From Psychrobacter celer (GTDB taxonomy: Bacteria; Pseudomonadota; Gammaproteobacteria; Pseudomonadales; Moraxellaceae), in the NCBI RefSeq assembly GCF_016107555.1, contig NZ_JABASU010000001.1, forward strand, positions 124,001-188,000: a stretch of DNA of 64,000 nt, written 5' to 3'. The notes under the pieces were generated by a model. That model saw nothing but the letters and a program-made list of their open reading frames with translations, did no database searches and was not told the DNA's origin. Position 1 is the stretch's first letter. Every line of letters starts with the position of its first letter. The position numbers were made by a program, and so were the translations under genes. Shown one piece after another: positions 43,284-52,952 of this stretch.

Positions 43284-45401
43284 ATGACAAAGTTGCGCGC
43301 CGCTCATAGCATCAAGGATAGAGCCTCTGTTTATCGAGAACACCGTCCATCGCGGTTAACCACCAGTACGCTGCGGTTTGGCGTCTTCATGGCGACAGCC
43401 CTTGGTGCGCTTGGCCTATCACAAGTTGCTTGTGCGGAGCTGACGTGGGGCGAGGATGACCGCTTTGAGCAAAAACCCAGTTATCAACAAGACAACAGCA
43501 TTGACTCGTTTATGGCGGCGGCGATAGCAGCCGATCGGGGAGATGTCAGCGCACTGTATAATTACGAACAGTTGATGAGTGGTGGGTTGTTTGCGATGTA
43601 CCCGACCTATTGGCGCATGAATCTGGATTTGGGCTCACAAAGCTCGGCGGCGGTGGCACAGTTTGTCCGTCAGTATCCTAATACGGTCATGGCCGAAAAG
43701 CTGGTGGCGGACTTTGCTGAGACCAAAGCGGCAGCCAATGACTATGCTGCTGTACGGCAAGTGGCCAATCTGATAACCAATGCCGATAGCTCTGAGCGCT
43801 GTGCGGTGGCGCTTGGCTTTAATAATGGCGGCGATACCATGCGTGCCATGGCGGCCAAGTCTGATGTATGGCTGACCACTAAAAAGCAGCCAGCACTGTG
43901 TGATCAGCTGGCGATGGAGATGAACAATAACGCCTTGATTAGCAACCAAGATCGCGCCGCACGCCTCAAGCGTATGCTACGTAAAGGCAAGACGGGCGAT
44001 ATCATGGCTTTGTCATCGCGTTTAGGGACGCCCATTGCTTATGCGGCGTTGAGTGAGATTCAGCTCAACCCATCAGCGTTTTTTACGCGTTTTGGTCGTG
44101 AGCCTGCCAGCCAAACCAACCAATACTTGTACTTATATGCATTGGGCCGCGTCGCCGATAAGTCTTATCGTGAAGCAGCGCTACAGTTGGACTTTGATAT
44201 CAAACAAGACAATCAGCGCGCGACACGCTTGCTCAATGACGAAACCCGCCGCTACGCCTATCGTATCCTTGGGGTACAGCGTATGAATCATAATACCGAT
44301 GATGGGTTTAATGCTGAGGCGGTGGACTGGTTTCGTAATAGCTTAGATGATGACTTTAACTTTGAAGAAGCCGAAGACTATGCCATGGCCGCGATTCGCT
44401 TTAGCCGCTGGGATGATGTGGTCGAAGCCATCTCAAAGATGGATGGCGAAACCCAAAAAAGCAATCAGTGGCAATATTGGCTGGCACGCGCTTATGAGCA
44501 ATCAAGTGATGCAGGTAAACGCGGCCTAGCAAAAAGAATGTATCAAAATATCGCCAAGAGTAATGATTACTATGGCCTGCTAGCAAAAGATAAAGTCGGT
44601 CAGCGTTTTGATGCCAGCCGTTTGGGCGGCAATAACTTGCCAACTGTCAGCGCCGCAGATCGCGCCCGCGTCATGCAAAACCCACACTTTGCCCGTGCAT
44701 TTGCACTATACAACTCTGACGCGAGTCGCGGCTACGCCAACCGCGAGTGGAACTGGGCTGTCAAGCAGGCTCGAGACAATCGTGATAACAGTCTCATCAT
44801 TGCTGCCGCTCGGCAGGCCTACGACATGGGCTGGCTGGATCGGGCGATTTATGCGATTGATAATACCGATAGCGTAAACAGTCTGGCGCTATCGCATCCG
44901 ATGCCGCACCAGAGCGCAGTGGTACGCTATAGCCAGTCGGCGGGCATCGATCCTGCGTGGGCTTATGGCATCATGCGTCAAGAGAGCCGTTTTGTGACAT
45001 CGGCACGCTCAAACGTTGGTGCAAGCGGCTTGATGCAAATCATGCCAGGTACAGCAAAGTATATCGCTCGTCATTTGGGCGAGAGCTATAGCGCCAGCCG
45101 TGCCAACAGCGGCGACACCAATATCCGCTATGGCACATGGTATATGGGTGATATCTTAGGCAAGCTCAACTACCAGCCAGTACTGGCCACCGCAGGCTAT
45201 AATGCTGGACCCAACAACGCCAAACGCTGGCAGCCTGTGTATGGCTCACTTGCCGCCGACCAGTATGTGGAGTCGATAGCTTTTCCTGAGACTCGTAATT
45301 ATGTCAAGCATGTGATGGAAAACGCGACGGTATATAGCAGTTTGCTTGGCCGCAGTCAGCCGATCTCGCAGCGTATGGGCACCGTGCCAGCAGCGTTTTA
45401 A
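43284..45401 (+). CDS. slt: Soluble lytic murein transglycosylase
   Basis: 705 residues from the ATG at 43284, with AGAGAG upstream; the frame is open earlier to 43233. A Sec signal ends near QVACA (about residue 51). A long helical superhelix with tetratricopeptide-like repeats fills residues 80-560. The C-terminal lysozyme-like domain carries the catalytic glutamate in MRQESRFVTSARSNVGASGL (in part), then MQIMPGTAK and ATAGYNAGP. It cleaves peptidoglycan with formation of 1,6-anhydro-muropeptides, the substrate class later processed by AmpD, also encoded in this window. Confidence 0.92.
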   Translation: MTKLRAAHSIKDRASVYREHRPSRLTTSTLRFGVFMATALGALGLSQVACAELTWGEDDRFEQKPSYQQDNSIDSFMAAAIAADRGDVSALYNYEQLMSGGLFAMYPTYWRMNLDLGSQSSAAVAQFVRQYPNTVMAEKLVADFAETKAAANDYAAVRQVANLITNADSSERCAVALGFNNGGDTMRAMAAKSDVWLTTKKQPALCDQLAMEMNNNALISNQDRAARLKRMLRKGKTGDIMALSSRLGTPIAYAALSEIQLNPSAFFTRFGREPASQTNQYLYLYALGRVADKSYREAALQLDFDIKQDNQRATRLLNDETRRYAYRILGVQRMNHNTDDGFNAEAVDWFRNSLDDDFNFEEAEDYAMAAIRFSRWDDVVEAISKMDGETQKSNQWQYWLARAYEQSSDAGKRGLAKRMYQNIAKSNDYYGLLAKDKVGQRFDASRLGGNNLPTVSAADRARVMQNPHFARAFALYNSDASRGYANREWNWAVKQARDNRDNSLIIAAARQAYDMGWLDRAIYAIDNTDSVNSLALSHPMPHQSAVVRYSQSAGIDPAWAYGIMRQESRFVTSARSNVGASGLMQIMPGTAKYIARHLGESYSASRANSGDTNIRYGTWYMGDILGKLNYQPVLATAGYNAGPNNAKRWQPVYGSLAADQYVESIAFPETRNYVKHVMENATVYSSLLGRSQPISQRMGTVPAAF

Positions 45402-45812
45402 TACGTTTATCCTTTAATAGCCATCAATGCGTCGTCTTTGATGGTTTGCTTTTGGTGGCTTATTTTAGGACAGATGTAGCGACAACATGGCCATTGCTCG
45501 TGGCGCTGCCACTTTGGCACAGACATGACTTTATCAGGGAGTCGCATATATGGCGGTGTTACTGCTGCCGCCTTGCTCCGATGTTTACGTTTCTGCTATA
45601 GATTAAAAAAAACGGTTTGCTACCATGACTTTATTGTGTTGTGGTTATTGGCCTGTTGTTTAGCGCCAAAGTTTTGTGTTTATCAATTGGTAAGCCCTCA
45701 TATTTTTGTTGCCGCTATGCTTAGTAAGCCTTGCGATGTCCGATATCGACGTCTTTGTGCAGCCCTGAGTGATAGTCCATGTTTTGTCATTGCTAGATGT
45801 TTCCAGCCTCCT
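45402..45812. other. Stretch between slt and RNase T2-like gene
   Basis: An open frame in line with the downstream gene reaches back to 45525, but its translation (for example CYRLKKTVCYHDFIVLWLLA) has no signal-peptide or family features and starts without a ribosome site. It is more likely the leader of the downstream gene. Confidence 0.4.
45423..45455 (+). terminator. Possible terminator after slt
   Basis: Stem CCATCAA / TTGATGG with an inexact loop, followed by a broken T-run (TTTGCTTTT). Moderate quality. Confidence 0.5.
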
Positions 45813-46565
45813 ATGATCAAAAAATATCTTACCTTGTCTGTATTATCAAAAACGAGGCATCCCTCATCATCACAGATGAAAATGCACTTGTCTTATAAAT
45901 CGACGTCCAAGTTTAGCCCATCTGGCCGAGCCATTATGGCGTCATCTAGTATAGGTGCGCTGATCATGTTGCAAGGCGTGATGTTGTTACCCGCGCACGC
46001 TGCTAGCACCGTCAAGACAGGACAGCGGGTGTTGATGATTGAGATGACCCCTGCGCTATGCAGCATACAGCCGACACGCGCGCGCATGCGTCAATGCCTA
46101 GAAGGCTACTCTTTAACGGTGTCGGGACTAGATATGGGCTATGGTGAGCGCTGCGGTGTGGGCAGTGAGCCGCGTCTGACACCGCTACAGCTAAAAGTCG
46201 TCAATCGTATCATGCCTGATACCACGGTTCGTAGTCAGGCATGGCAGCGTTACGGCGCTTGTAGCCCTCTGAGTGCGGCCAGTTACTTTCGTCAAATAAC
46301 CAACTACGCGGGTGCACTAAAACTCCCAAACGAGCTGCATACGGGTAACAGTTATACTGTGTCTAAGGCGCGATTTATCAGTCAAATGACACGCTTAAAT
46401 AGCGGTCTGTCCGCCAGTGGTATTGATCTGATCTGTCAGGCTGGCAATCGTCGTCAGTCGATTTTGACCGACATCCATGTCTGCTATGATGGCAGTGATT
46501 TTGGGAAGTGCTATCAAGTGGTAAATAATTGCGGTAGCAAGTTTATCATCTCAGGCGGTAAGTAG
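45813..46565 (+). CDS. RNase T2-fold secreted protein lacking catalytic histidines
   Basis: 250 residues from the ATG at 45813; another ATG at 45876 is about equally likely. A hydrophobic signal ends PAHA (about residues 60-63). The T2 layout is kept: RVLMIEMTPALC (72-83), the first catalytic block as LTVSGLDMGYGERC (101-114), and the second as QAWQRYGACSPLSAASYF (142-159), plus several cysteines for disulfides. In active enzymes these blocks read like FTIHGLWP and HEWEKHGTC. Here the first histidine is Ser104 and the second block's histidines are Gln142 and Tyr147. It should therefore be a pseudoenzyme, perhaps an RNA-binding or envelope protein. Assignment rests on block order, so confidence is moderate. 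Confidence 0.65.
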   Translation: MIKKYLTLSVLSKTRHPSSSQMKMHLSYKSTSKFSPSGRAIMASSSIGALIMLQGVMLLPAHAASTVKTGQRVLMIEMTPALCSIQPTRARMRQCLEGYSLTVSGLDMGYGERCGVGSEPRLTPLQLKVVNRIMPDTTVRSQAWQRYGACSPLSAASYFRQITNYAGALKLPNELHTGNSYTVSKARFISQMTRLNSGLSASGIDLICQAGNRRQSILTDIHVCYDGSDFGKCYQVVNNCGSKFIISGGK

Positions 46566-46961
46566 GTGTTGCTGTACTCCAACATGGACACTGGCCGCTG
46601 TACTATTTCGGTATGAGCGCTGCTTTTTTGCAGGCTGTGTTGCTATGCTCTCTCTTTGGTGATTGTTTATGGCCGTGTTTTAGCCTTTACTCGCTGTCTT
46701 TTACCTTGTTTTATCCGTTTTTTTAAACGCTGGTAGCCTCAGTGCTTTTGTGACCCCATCGATTATTTTGTATAAAATGTAACAATATAATCCGTGAGAA
46801 TCCGCGGCAAGCCTCTGATTGTCTCTAGACGATTTGCCAAACGAAGTGCTACACTAGCTCTCGGTTTAGCGCTGCCTTTGTGCAGCAAACAAGTCGATAT
46901 CTAAAAAGATAATCATCTATTACAATCATGAATGATCTAATCATCAATTAGGGAGTATTCA
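46566..46961. promoter_or_regulatory. mdh upstream region
   Basis: 396 bases with no gene. TATAAT at 46786-46791 is a likely -10 element; a matching -35 is weak. This leaves an untranslated leader of about 165 bases with short inverted repeats (GCGCTGCC..., GTGCAGC), which may be structured. AGGGAG precedes the start codon. Confidence 0.45.
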
Positions 46962-47951
46962 ATGTCAATGAAACAGCCTTTACGTGTTGCCGTCACTGGT
47001 GCCGCTGGTAATATCAGCTACGCGATGCTATTTCGTATTGCATCTGGCGAGATGCTAGGTAAAGATCAGCCAGTTATTTTGCAATTGCTTGAAATCACAC
47101 CAGCGCTTGACGCCCTAAAGGGTGTGGTCATGGAACTAGAAGACTGCGCATTCCCATTGTTGGCAGGTATCGTTCAAACTGATGATGCAAATGTAGCATT
47201 CAAAGATGCTGACTACGCGTTACTCGTCGGTGCCCGTCCACGTGGCCCAGGTATGGAGCGTAAGGACTTACTAGAAGCCAACGCTGCGATTTTCTCAGCA
47301 CAAGGCAAAGCATTGAACGAAGTGGCTAGCCGTGATGTAAAAGTATTGGTCGTCGGCAACCCTGCCAACACCAACGCGCTAATCGCTCAGCGTAACGCAC
47401 CAGACCTAGATCCACGTAACTTCACCGCCATGACTCGCCTAGATCATAACCGTGCGATGGCACAGCTGGCCGAAAAAACTGACAGCACTGTCAATGACAT
47501 CAAAAACATGACCATCTGGGGCAACCACTCATCGACCCAGTATCCAGACCTAACGGCTGCGACTGTCAATGGCAAACCAGCGCTAGAGTTGGTTGATCGT
47601 GATTGGTACGAAAACACGTACATCCCAGAAGTACAGCAGCGCGGCGCGGCCATCATTAAAGCTCGCGGCGCCTCATCTGCAGCTTCTGCTGCCAACGCTG
47701 CTATCGCCCATATGCGCACGTGGGCACTCGGTACTGACGAGAACGATTGGGTCTCTATGGGTGTTTATTCAAATGGGGAATACGGTATCGCTGAAGGCCT
47801 TATCTACTCATTCCCATGCACATGCGCTAACGGCGACTGGTCTATCGTAGACGGCGTTGATGTGTCATCAGAATTTTCAAAAGAGAAAATGGCCGCCACT
47901 GAGCAAGAGCTGAGCGAAGAGCGTGATGCGGTAGCACACCTACTACCATAA
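46962..47951 (+). CDS. mdh: Malate dehydrogenase
   Basis: 329 residues of the group 2 (cytosolic-type) malate dehydrogenase. It starts with the nucleotide site [20 protein letters not shown], followed by [18 protein letters not shown] and the catalytic [11 protein letters not shown] with its active histidine. The enzyme reduces oxaloacetate with NADH in the citric acid cycle. Codon use is strongly biased, like ahpC, in line with high expression. A terminator follows. Confidence 0.96.
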   Translation: MSMKQPLRVAVTGAAGNISYAMLFRIASGEMLGKDQPVILQLLEITPALDALKGVVMELEDCAFPLLAGIVQTDDANVAFKDADYALLVGARPRGPGMERKDLLEANAAIFSAQGKALNEVASRDVKVLVVGNPANTNALIAQRNAPDLDPRNFTAMTRLDHNRAMAQLAEKTDSTVNDIKNMTIWGNHSSTQYPDLTAATVNGKPALELVDRDWYENTYIPEVQQRGAAIIKARGASSAASAANAAIAHMRTWALGTDENDWVSMGVYSNGEYGIAEGLIYSFPCTCANGDWSIVDGVDVSSEFSKEKMAATEQELSEERDAVAHLLP

Positions 47952-47986
47952 GCCATGACTTTGCTAAAAGTATGGTAGACAGCCAT

Positions 47987-48022
47987 AAAAAAAGCCCTCA
48001 TTGATGAACTGAGGGCTTTTTT
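47987..48022 (+). terminator. Terminator after mdh
   Basis: Stem AAAAGCCCTCA / TGAGGGCTTTT followed by TT; A-run before it. Confidence 0.88.
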
Positions 48023-48173
48023 GTGCGTTGACATTTATTGAGACCCTCATCAATACAATTGATAACGTTAGATAAACGTGGATTAACAGCGAACAAAAAA
48101 AAGCTTGCTACAATAAATGGGTTCGTTGCAATAATAAGTACAATTAAACCTGCACCATTTAAGGAGAGACAGT

Positions 48174-48413
48174 ATGTTAGGTGAACCTGAATATAATATG
48201 AATGAGCTATTTGCCCAGTTAGGACTCGATAGCTCTGATGAGGCGATTAATCAGTTTATCGAAAAAAACAAATTGGCCAAAGATGAAAAACTGGTAGATT
48301 CTGATATCTGGACGGACAATCAGCGTATGTTTTTGCAAGAAGAATGGCAAAAAGACGCCGCTTGGGTAGAGACGATTGATGAGTTAAATGTCCGTATGCA
48401 TCCAGATGCCTAA
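48174..48413 (+). CDS. DUF2789 small protein
   Basis: 79 residues. The family pattern is clear in NELFAQLGLDSSDEAINQFI (residues 10-29), DSDIWTDNQRMFLQEEWQKD (43-62) and AAWVETIDELNVRM. It is small, acidic and probably cytoplasmic, with unknown function. AAGGAGAG precedes the ATG, and a strong terminator follows. Confidence 0.88.
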   Translation: MLGEPEYNMNELFAQLGLDSSDEAINQFIEKNKLAKDEKLVDSDIWTDNQRMFLQEEWQKDAAWVETIDELNVRMHPDA

Positions 48414-48456
48414 AAGCTGATATAAAAAACCTAATATAGAAGTATTAGAAAAGCAT

Positions 48457-48494
48457 AAAACCCCCACAGTAAAATATCGACTGTGGGGGTTTTA
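48457..48494. terminator. Bidirectional terminator between DUF2789 gene and ribF
   Basis: Perfect stem AAAACCCCCACAGT / ACTGTGGGGGTTTT around a nine-base loop. It suits both converging genes. Confidence 0.9.
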
Positions 48495-48540
48495 TGTCTA
48501 AACATCTTAGCTTCACACCTGTCACATCTGAATATACTGC

Positions 48541-49581
48541 TCAGTCAGGCTGCTGAGCGCGCCAAGCAATCAGTTCTTTGACATCATTATGGATACCTGT
48601 TTTTAGGGCGTCTAAGCTCTCATAATGGCGCTCGCCATGCAAATAATGCAAAAAGCGCACTTGTAGCGTCAGGCCGTATAAGTCAGCTTGTAGGTTGGGA
48701 AAATGTACTTCTAAGCGCCAGTCGTGGGCTTTGTCGACAGAGGGGCGGATGCCGATGCTGGCCGTGCCAAACAAACTGTGCGGACGCAAACCTGTTATGC
48801 CCATATTGTCATCATTAGCCAGTTTTGTTAAACCATCTGCGACTATCTCGCCTTTATCATCCAGGCTGACCACATCGACGGCAAAGATACCATGCAGCGC
48901 AGGCTTTAAGCGCTTAAGCTCGATATTGGCGGTGGGAAAGTCCAGAGTACGGCCGATTTTATCCCCACCGATGACCTCGCCTGTCATTGTATAATCACGG
49001 CCAAGCAAGGCGTTGGCCGACGCAATATCTCCTGCCAATAACAAATCACGCACACGGGTTGAGCTGATACGTGCCGCTTTGCCGCCATCATCGACGACAG
49101 TATGCAGATTAGTCACGTCTAAGCCATAGCTGCGCAAAAACGCACTGTCGCCCGTCCGGTCATGACCAAATTTAAAATCATCTCCTAGCACCAAGGCTTT
49201 GACGTTTAGGCGCAGTGCCAGTAAATCCGCGAATGCCTGCGCCGATAGTGAGCGAAACTCATTGTCAAATCCTGCGACAATGAGTGTCTCTACGCCGTAC
49301 TCTGCAAGTAGTGCCTGCTTTTCTGCCAAGTTGGTAAGGCGAGCAGGGGCGCTTGCTGGCGCAAAAAACTCACGTGGCTGCGGCTCAAATATCATGACGG
49401 CAGCATCAAGCCCCCGCGCATCGGCGATATCGCGTACTTGGGCAAGCATCGCTTGATGGCCTAAATGCACACCATCAAAGTTACCGATAGTGAGCACACA
49501 AGGCGCTAGCGCTACTGGGTGAGTATGGGCAGGCAGGGCGCTTGGTGTGGCAATCAGTTGCTCAAGAAAATAGGTGTTCAT
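48541..49581 (-). CDS. ribF: Bifunctional riboflavin kinase / FAD synthetase
   Basis: 346 residues. The N-terminal FAD synthetase has the nucleotidyl-transfer motif IGNFDGVHLGHQAML (about residues 32-46), and ISSTRVRDLLLAGD (about 167-180). The C-terminal kinase begins near residue 195 with YTMTGEVIGGDKIGRTLDFP (in part). It makes FMN and FAD in the cytoplasm, cofactors for several enzymes in the window (ahpF, nitroreductase). The ATG is at 49581. Opposes the GNAT gene. Confidence 0.95.
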   Translation of the reverse strand: MNTYFLEQLIATPSALPAHTHPVALAPCVLTIGNFDGVHLGHQAMLAQVRDIADARGLDAAVMIFEPQPREFFAPASAPARLTNLAEKQALLAEYGVETLIVAGFDNEFRSLSAQAFADLLALRLNVKALVLGDDFKFGHDRTGDSAFLRSYGLDVTNLHTVVDDGGKAARISSTRVRDLLLAGDIASANALLGRDYTMTGEVIGGDKIGRTLDFPTANIELKRLKPALHGIFAVDVVSLDDKGEIVADGLTKLANDDNMGITGLRPHSLFGTASIGIRPSVDKAHDWRLEVHFPNLQADLYGLTLQVRFLHYLHGERHYESLDALKTGIHNDVKELIAWRAQQPD

Positions 49582-49710
49582 AAATGTCAGCTATGATAAA
49601 TAAGACCAAATAAAGAAGGAAAAAACACGCCCAGCTAAAACATTGAGGTGTCTAAAACCAGCCATTATAAAGTAAAATAGCCATACTAACATCTTATGGT
49701 CTATGGATAA

Positions 49711-49740
49711 TACCTGTATCAAACGAACCTGTATCAAACG
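49711..49740. repeat. 15-bp direct repeat
   Basis: ACCTGTATCAAACGA occurs twice back to back upstream of the GNAT gene. Minor. Confidence 0.6.
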
Positions 49741-49882
49741 ATTTGTGTCAGCGATGGCTGCATCGCAAAAAACGCGTTTGCTGATCTGCGCTATCGCGGC
49801 TTTACTGTCTGTTGATGATGGCCTAGATGGTGAGTATTATTTCCCCAAATACCCCGTGTCGCTTTTTAGCTATGGACATTCT

Positions 49883-50524
49883 ATGACTGCTACTTCTTTA
49901 CCTGCTTTGGCCCCGTCTTACCGTCTCAATGATGTATGGTCGGTACAGCATGCTAGAGCAGAGGACTTGCCCGAGGTTGTGGCGATTTACAATCAAAGTA
50001 TCGCTGGCAAACAAGCCACAGCGCAGCTGACACCCGTGACCTGTGAAGAGCGCGCCGCGTGGTTTGCCGAGCACATAAACAGTCCGACGCGGCCTATTTA
50101 TGTCGTTAGAGCTAGGGTGCAATCGATGGAGCAAGCGAGCGAGGATACAGCTCAAACAGTGCAAGCGGTGCAAACCAATCAAAAAACAGCACCAATCGTG
50201 GCGTGGGGCAGCTTTAGCGACTTATATGCGCGTATGGCTTATCATATCAGCACAGAGGTGAGTATCTATCTGCATCAAGACTATCAAGCAAAGGGTTTAG
50301 GTAGTTTGCTGACACGCTGGATGCTGACGCAAGCACCAAGTCTTGGTATTCATAATGTCGTCGCGCTAATCTTTGCGCACAATCAGCCAAGCTTAGGACT
50401 GTTTGATAAGCTTGGCTTTGAGCAGTGGGGCTATATGCCAGAAGTGTGCGATATGGACGGATTTATCGCAGATGTTGTGATGCTTGGCAAAGCCGTGACA
50501 TCAGAGGGCACTTCAAACAAATAA
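49883..50524 (+). CDS. GNAT-family N-acetyltransferase (MnaT-like)
   Basis: 213 residues from the ATG at 49883. The frame is open back to 49703, but those 60 codons have no family similarity and neither start has a good ribosome site. GNAT features are WSVQHARAEDLPEVVAIYNQ (about residues 16-35), the acetyl-CoA site YLHQDYQAKGLGSLL (about 133-147) and HNQPSLGLFDKLGFEQWG (about 169-186). A loop of about 20 residues (VQSMEQASEDTAQTVQ...) is inserted before strand 4. Likely acts on a small amine such as methionine sulfoximine or phosphinothricin-like compounds; unproven. Confidence 0.78.
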   Translation: MTATSLPALAPSYRLNDVWSVQHARAEDLPEVVAIYNQSIAGKQATAQLTPVTCEERAAWFAEHINSPTRPIYVVRARVQSMEQASEDTAQTVQAVQTNQKTAPIVAWGSFSDLYARMAYHISTEVSIYLHQDYQAKGLGSLLTRWMLTQAPSLGIHNVVALIFAHNQPSLGLFDKLGFEQWGYMPEVCDMDGFIADVVMLGKAVTSEGTSNK

Positions 50525-50533
50525 GCGAAAAAC

Positions 50534-51145
50534 TTAGCCCAAAATTTTCCACTGACCATCTATCTTTTGCAGCTCATAAGTCAGCGGCGCAGGTTCACTT
50601 TGGCCTTTTAGCATCAGCTCGCCTGTGATGGTGGCACGCGTTTTATCACCACTATACTTGGTATCCGTAATGGTGACGCCATCGACTGTTTGTTGAAACG
50701 CTGACTGCGTGTTGGCCAGCTCTTCTTCAAAGTTTGCCATATCCACTTCATAATATGAGGCGGATTTTTTGGCATCACCATAATATAAGCTATCTAGCGC
50801 TTTTTTTACCGTATCTTCTGGCGTGCCTGCTTGGGTGGGATTGGTGACCAAGCTTTTTTGCTTGGCAGAGGCGGTGACAGGATTGACACTATCACTATCG
50901 ATAGCGGTTTTTTCTTCAGTATTAGCCGCTATCTGCTCATTCTTTACGTCATTGTCGCTATCGACTGTCTCTACCGAAGTCGTTAGGTCATCCTCAGAGG
51001 TTTTGGCAACAGCTGCGTTATCTTCAATAGCTGCGGTATCTGCATTATCATTATTATCACAACCACTCACAAGTAAGCCGGTGCTTAGAACGCCAGCAGT
51101 GAGTAAGGTCGGTAAGCGTAGTAAGCTGGATTGTTTTGTTGTCAT
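50534..51145 (-). CDS. DUF4878-like lipoprotein
   Basis: 203 residues from the ATG at 51145, chosen because GAGGG lies six bases upstream; an earlier TTG at 51157 overlaps that site. Signal peptide and lipobox LVSGC give Cys29. Residues 30-105 are acidic and low in complexity. The C-terminal DUF4878/lumazine-binding-like domain runs from about residue 105 (TPEDTVKKALDSLYYGDAKK in part) to the end (LTYELQKIDGQWKILG). Function unknown; it lies after murJ on the same strand by 109 bases. Confidence 0.75.
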   Translation of the reverse strand: MTTKQSSLLRLPTLLTAGVLSTGLLVSGCDNNDNADTAAIEDNAAVAKTSEDDLTTSVETVDSDNDVKNEQIAANTEEKTAIDSDSVNPVTASAKQKSLVTNPTQAGTPEDTVKKALDSLYYGDAKKSASYYEVDMANFEEELANTQSAFQQTVDGVTITDTKYSGDKTRATITGELMLKGQSEPAPLTYELQKIDGQWKILG

Positions 51146-51254
51146 ATTGACCCTCAAAATTTATGTATTCGTTAAACGTCAATTATCACAACTATCCGCA
51201 TCACGCACTATCATTTCTCATATAAGGCTTGTTTTGGTTTGGTAAAGGCGTCGT

Positions 51255-52805
51255 TTAGCCATGTTTGAGCTGGCGCGGACGAAAGCCTGTGGCCAATAAA
51301 GCCACACCATAGACCGCTGCGCCCACCGCACACATGACGAGCAGAGCAATGATACGCTGCCACTGCGCCTCATCGGTTGGAAAATAAGGCAGCATGACGT
51401 ACAGGGCGGCAATCATGGCACTTGTAGCAATCGCAAACTGAGCAAACAGTTTTTTCCAATGACTGCCAAAGCGAAAAATCTCACGCTGATATAAGAAGTA
51501 ATACAACAAGCCGGCGTTGACAAAAGCGGCACCTGTGGTGGCTAAGGCCAATCCGCCATGTAGCGGCATCTCTAAAAAGTAAAAAATACCGATAAAAACC
51601 ACGCTAAAAATCATATTGGCAAAGACAGAGATAATACCGATTTTTACTGGGGTTTTGGTGTCTTGCCGCGCAAAAAACGCAGGCGCAAAAATCTTAATCA
51701 GCATAAAGCCTAAAATACCGCCCGCCATACTACGCAGCGCCAGCGCGCTCATCTGTGAGTCACGCAAAGTAAACTCTCCGCGCAAAAACAGCGCCTGCAT
51801 GAGCACATCGGCTAAGATAAATAACGCCGCCGACGCTGGCACGCCCACCAAAATAATCAGACGAGCCGCCCAGTCGATGGTCTTTTTAAAGCTGACATCG
51901 TCTTTTTGCGCTTCGCTCTTTGATAAGCTGGGCAAAATCACCGTCCCAATCGCCACCCCGATGAGCCCAAGCGGTAGCTCGCTCATGCGCTCGGCTGCAT
52001 AGAGCCAAGAGACTGAGCCGCCTATCATCAATGAGGCAAAGACGGTATTGAGCAGCAGATTAATCTGGGTGACCGAGACACCAAAGATAGCCGGTAGCAT
52101 CAGCTTTAGAATACGTCTGACGCCTTCATGTTTGAAGTCAACCTTGGGCGCGACCAGCAGCTTTTGTTGCCAAAGCTGCGGCAGCTGTATCAAAAACTGT
52201 AGCAATCCTGCGATAGCCACTGCATAGCCGAGCGCCATGATCGGTGTATCAAACATCGGCGCGAAAATCAGCGCGCCACCAATCATGCATAAGTTTAATA
52301 ACACGGGGGCGAAGGCTGGTGCGGCAAAGCGGCCATAGCTTTGTAGGATACCGCTGGCAAAGGCGGTCATAGAGATAAACAGCAAATACGGAAAAGTCAG
52401 GCGCAGCAGCTCAGCGGTGATGGCAAATTTGTCGGGTTGTTCAGCAAACCCTGGGGCAAACAGTGTCACCACCCACGGCGCAATTAAAATCACCAGCACC
52501 GTCAGCATGGACAGCACTAGTAGCAGTGCCCCTGAGGTACGACTGACCAAAATTTGCACCTGCTGTAGGCTGTATTTTTCTTTATACTCAGACAGCACAG
52601 GGACGAATGCTTGGCTAAAAGCGCCTTCGGCAAACAGACGCCGCAAAAAGTTTGGAATCTTGAAAGCGACCAAAAAGGCATCCATCAGGCCACCTGCGCC
52701 AAACACGCCCAATAACACCACATCACGTACCAAGCCTAAAATACGAGACAGCATGGTCATGCTACTGACGACCATCGTAGAGCGAAATAACCGACTTTTT
52801 GCCAT
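51255..52805 (-). CDS. murJ: Lipid II flippase MurJ
   Basis: 516 residues with about 14 membrane segments. The MurJ/MviN start MVVSSMTMLSRILGLVRDVV and AFLVAFKIPNFLRRLFAEGA (in part) with FSQAFVPVL are diagnostic. It moves lipid II across the inner membrane for peptidoglycan synthesis. It follows ampD on the same strand with a 147-base gap. Consistent with a cell-wall theme together with murG, murC and ddl further along. Confidence 0.95.
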   Translation of the reverse strand: MAKSRLFRSTMVVSSMTMLSRILGLVRDVVLLGVFGAGGLMDAFLVAFKIPNFLRRLFAEGAFSQAFVPVLSEYKEKYSLQQVQILVSRTSGALLLVLSMLTVLVILIAPWVVTLFAPGFAEQPDKFAITAELLRLTFPYLLFISMTAFASGILQSYGRFAAPAFAPVLLNLCMIGGALIFAPMFDTPIMALGYAVAIAGLLQFLIQLPQLWQQKLLVAPKVDFKHEGVRRILKLMLPAIFGVSVTQINLLLNTVFASLMIGGSVSWLYAAERMSELPLGLIGVAIGTVILPSLSKSEAQKDDVSFKKTIDWAARLIILVGVPASAALFILADVLMQALFLRGEFTLRDSQMSALALRSMAGGILGFMLIKIFAPAFFARQDTKTPVKIGIISVFANMIFSVVFIGIFYFLEMPLHGGLALATTGAAFVNAGLLYYFLYQREIFRFGSHWKKLFAQFAIATSAMIAALYVMLPYFPTDEAQWQRIIALLVMCAVGAAVYGVALLATGFRPRQLKHG

Positions 52806-52952
52806 AAGAACCTGTTTTGCTATGTTGTTTACTGATAAGGGGTTGCTGATAAGAAGTTACTGAGTGGTGGGTGTCAAAAAACTGACAAATTATAGCACTT
52901 TCGTTATCGAGATAAATGGAGTGACTGTGAAAATGCTACCAGCCAGCAGCAG

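Noticed and set aside
45525..45812. N-terminal extension of the RNase T2-like frame
   Set aside because: The extra residues precede a clear signal peptide and look like translated leader.
49703..49882. 60-codon extension of the GNAT frame
   Set aside because: No similarity to GNAT starts and it includes a direct repeat; the family begins shortly after the ATG at 49883.
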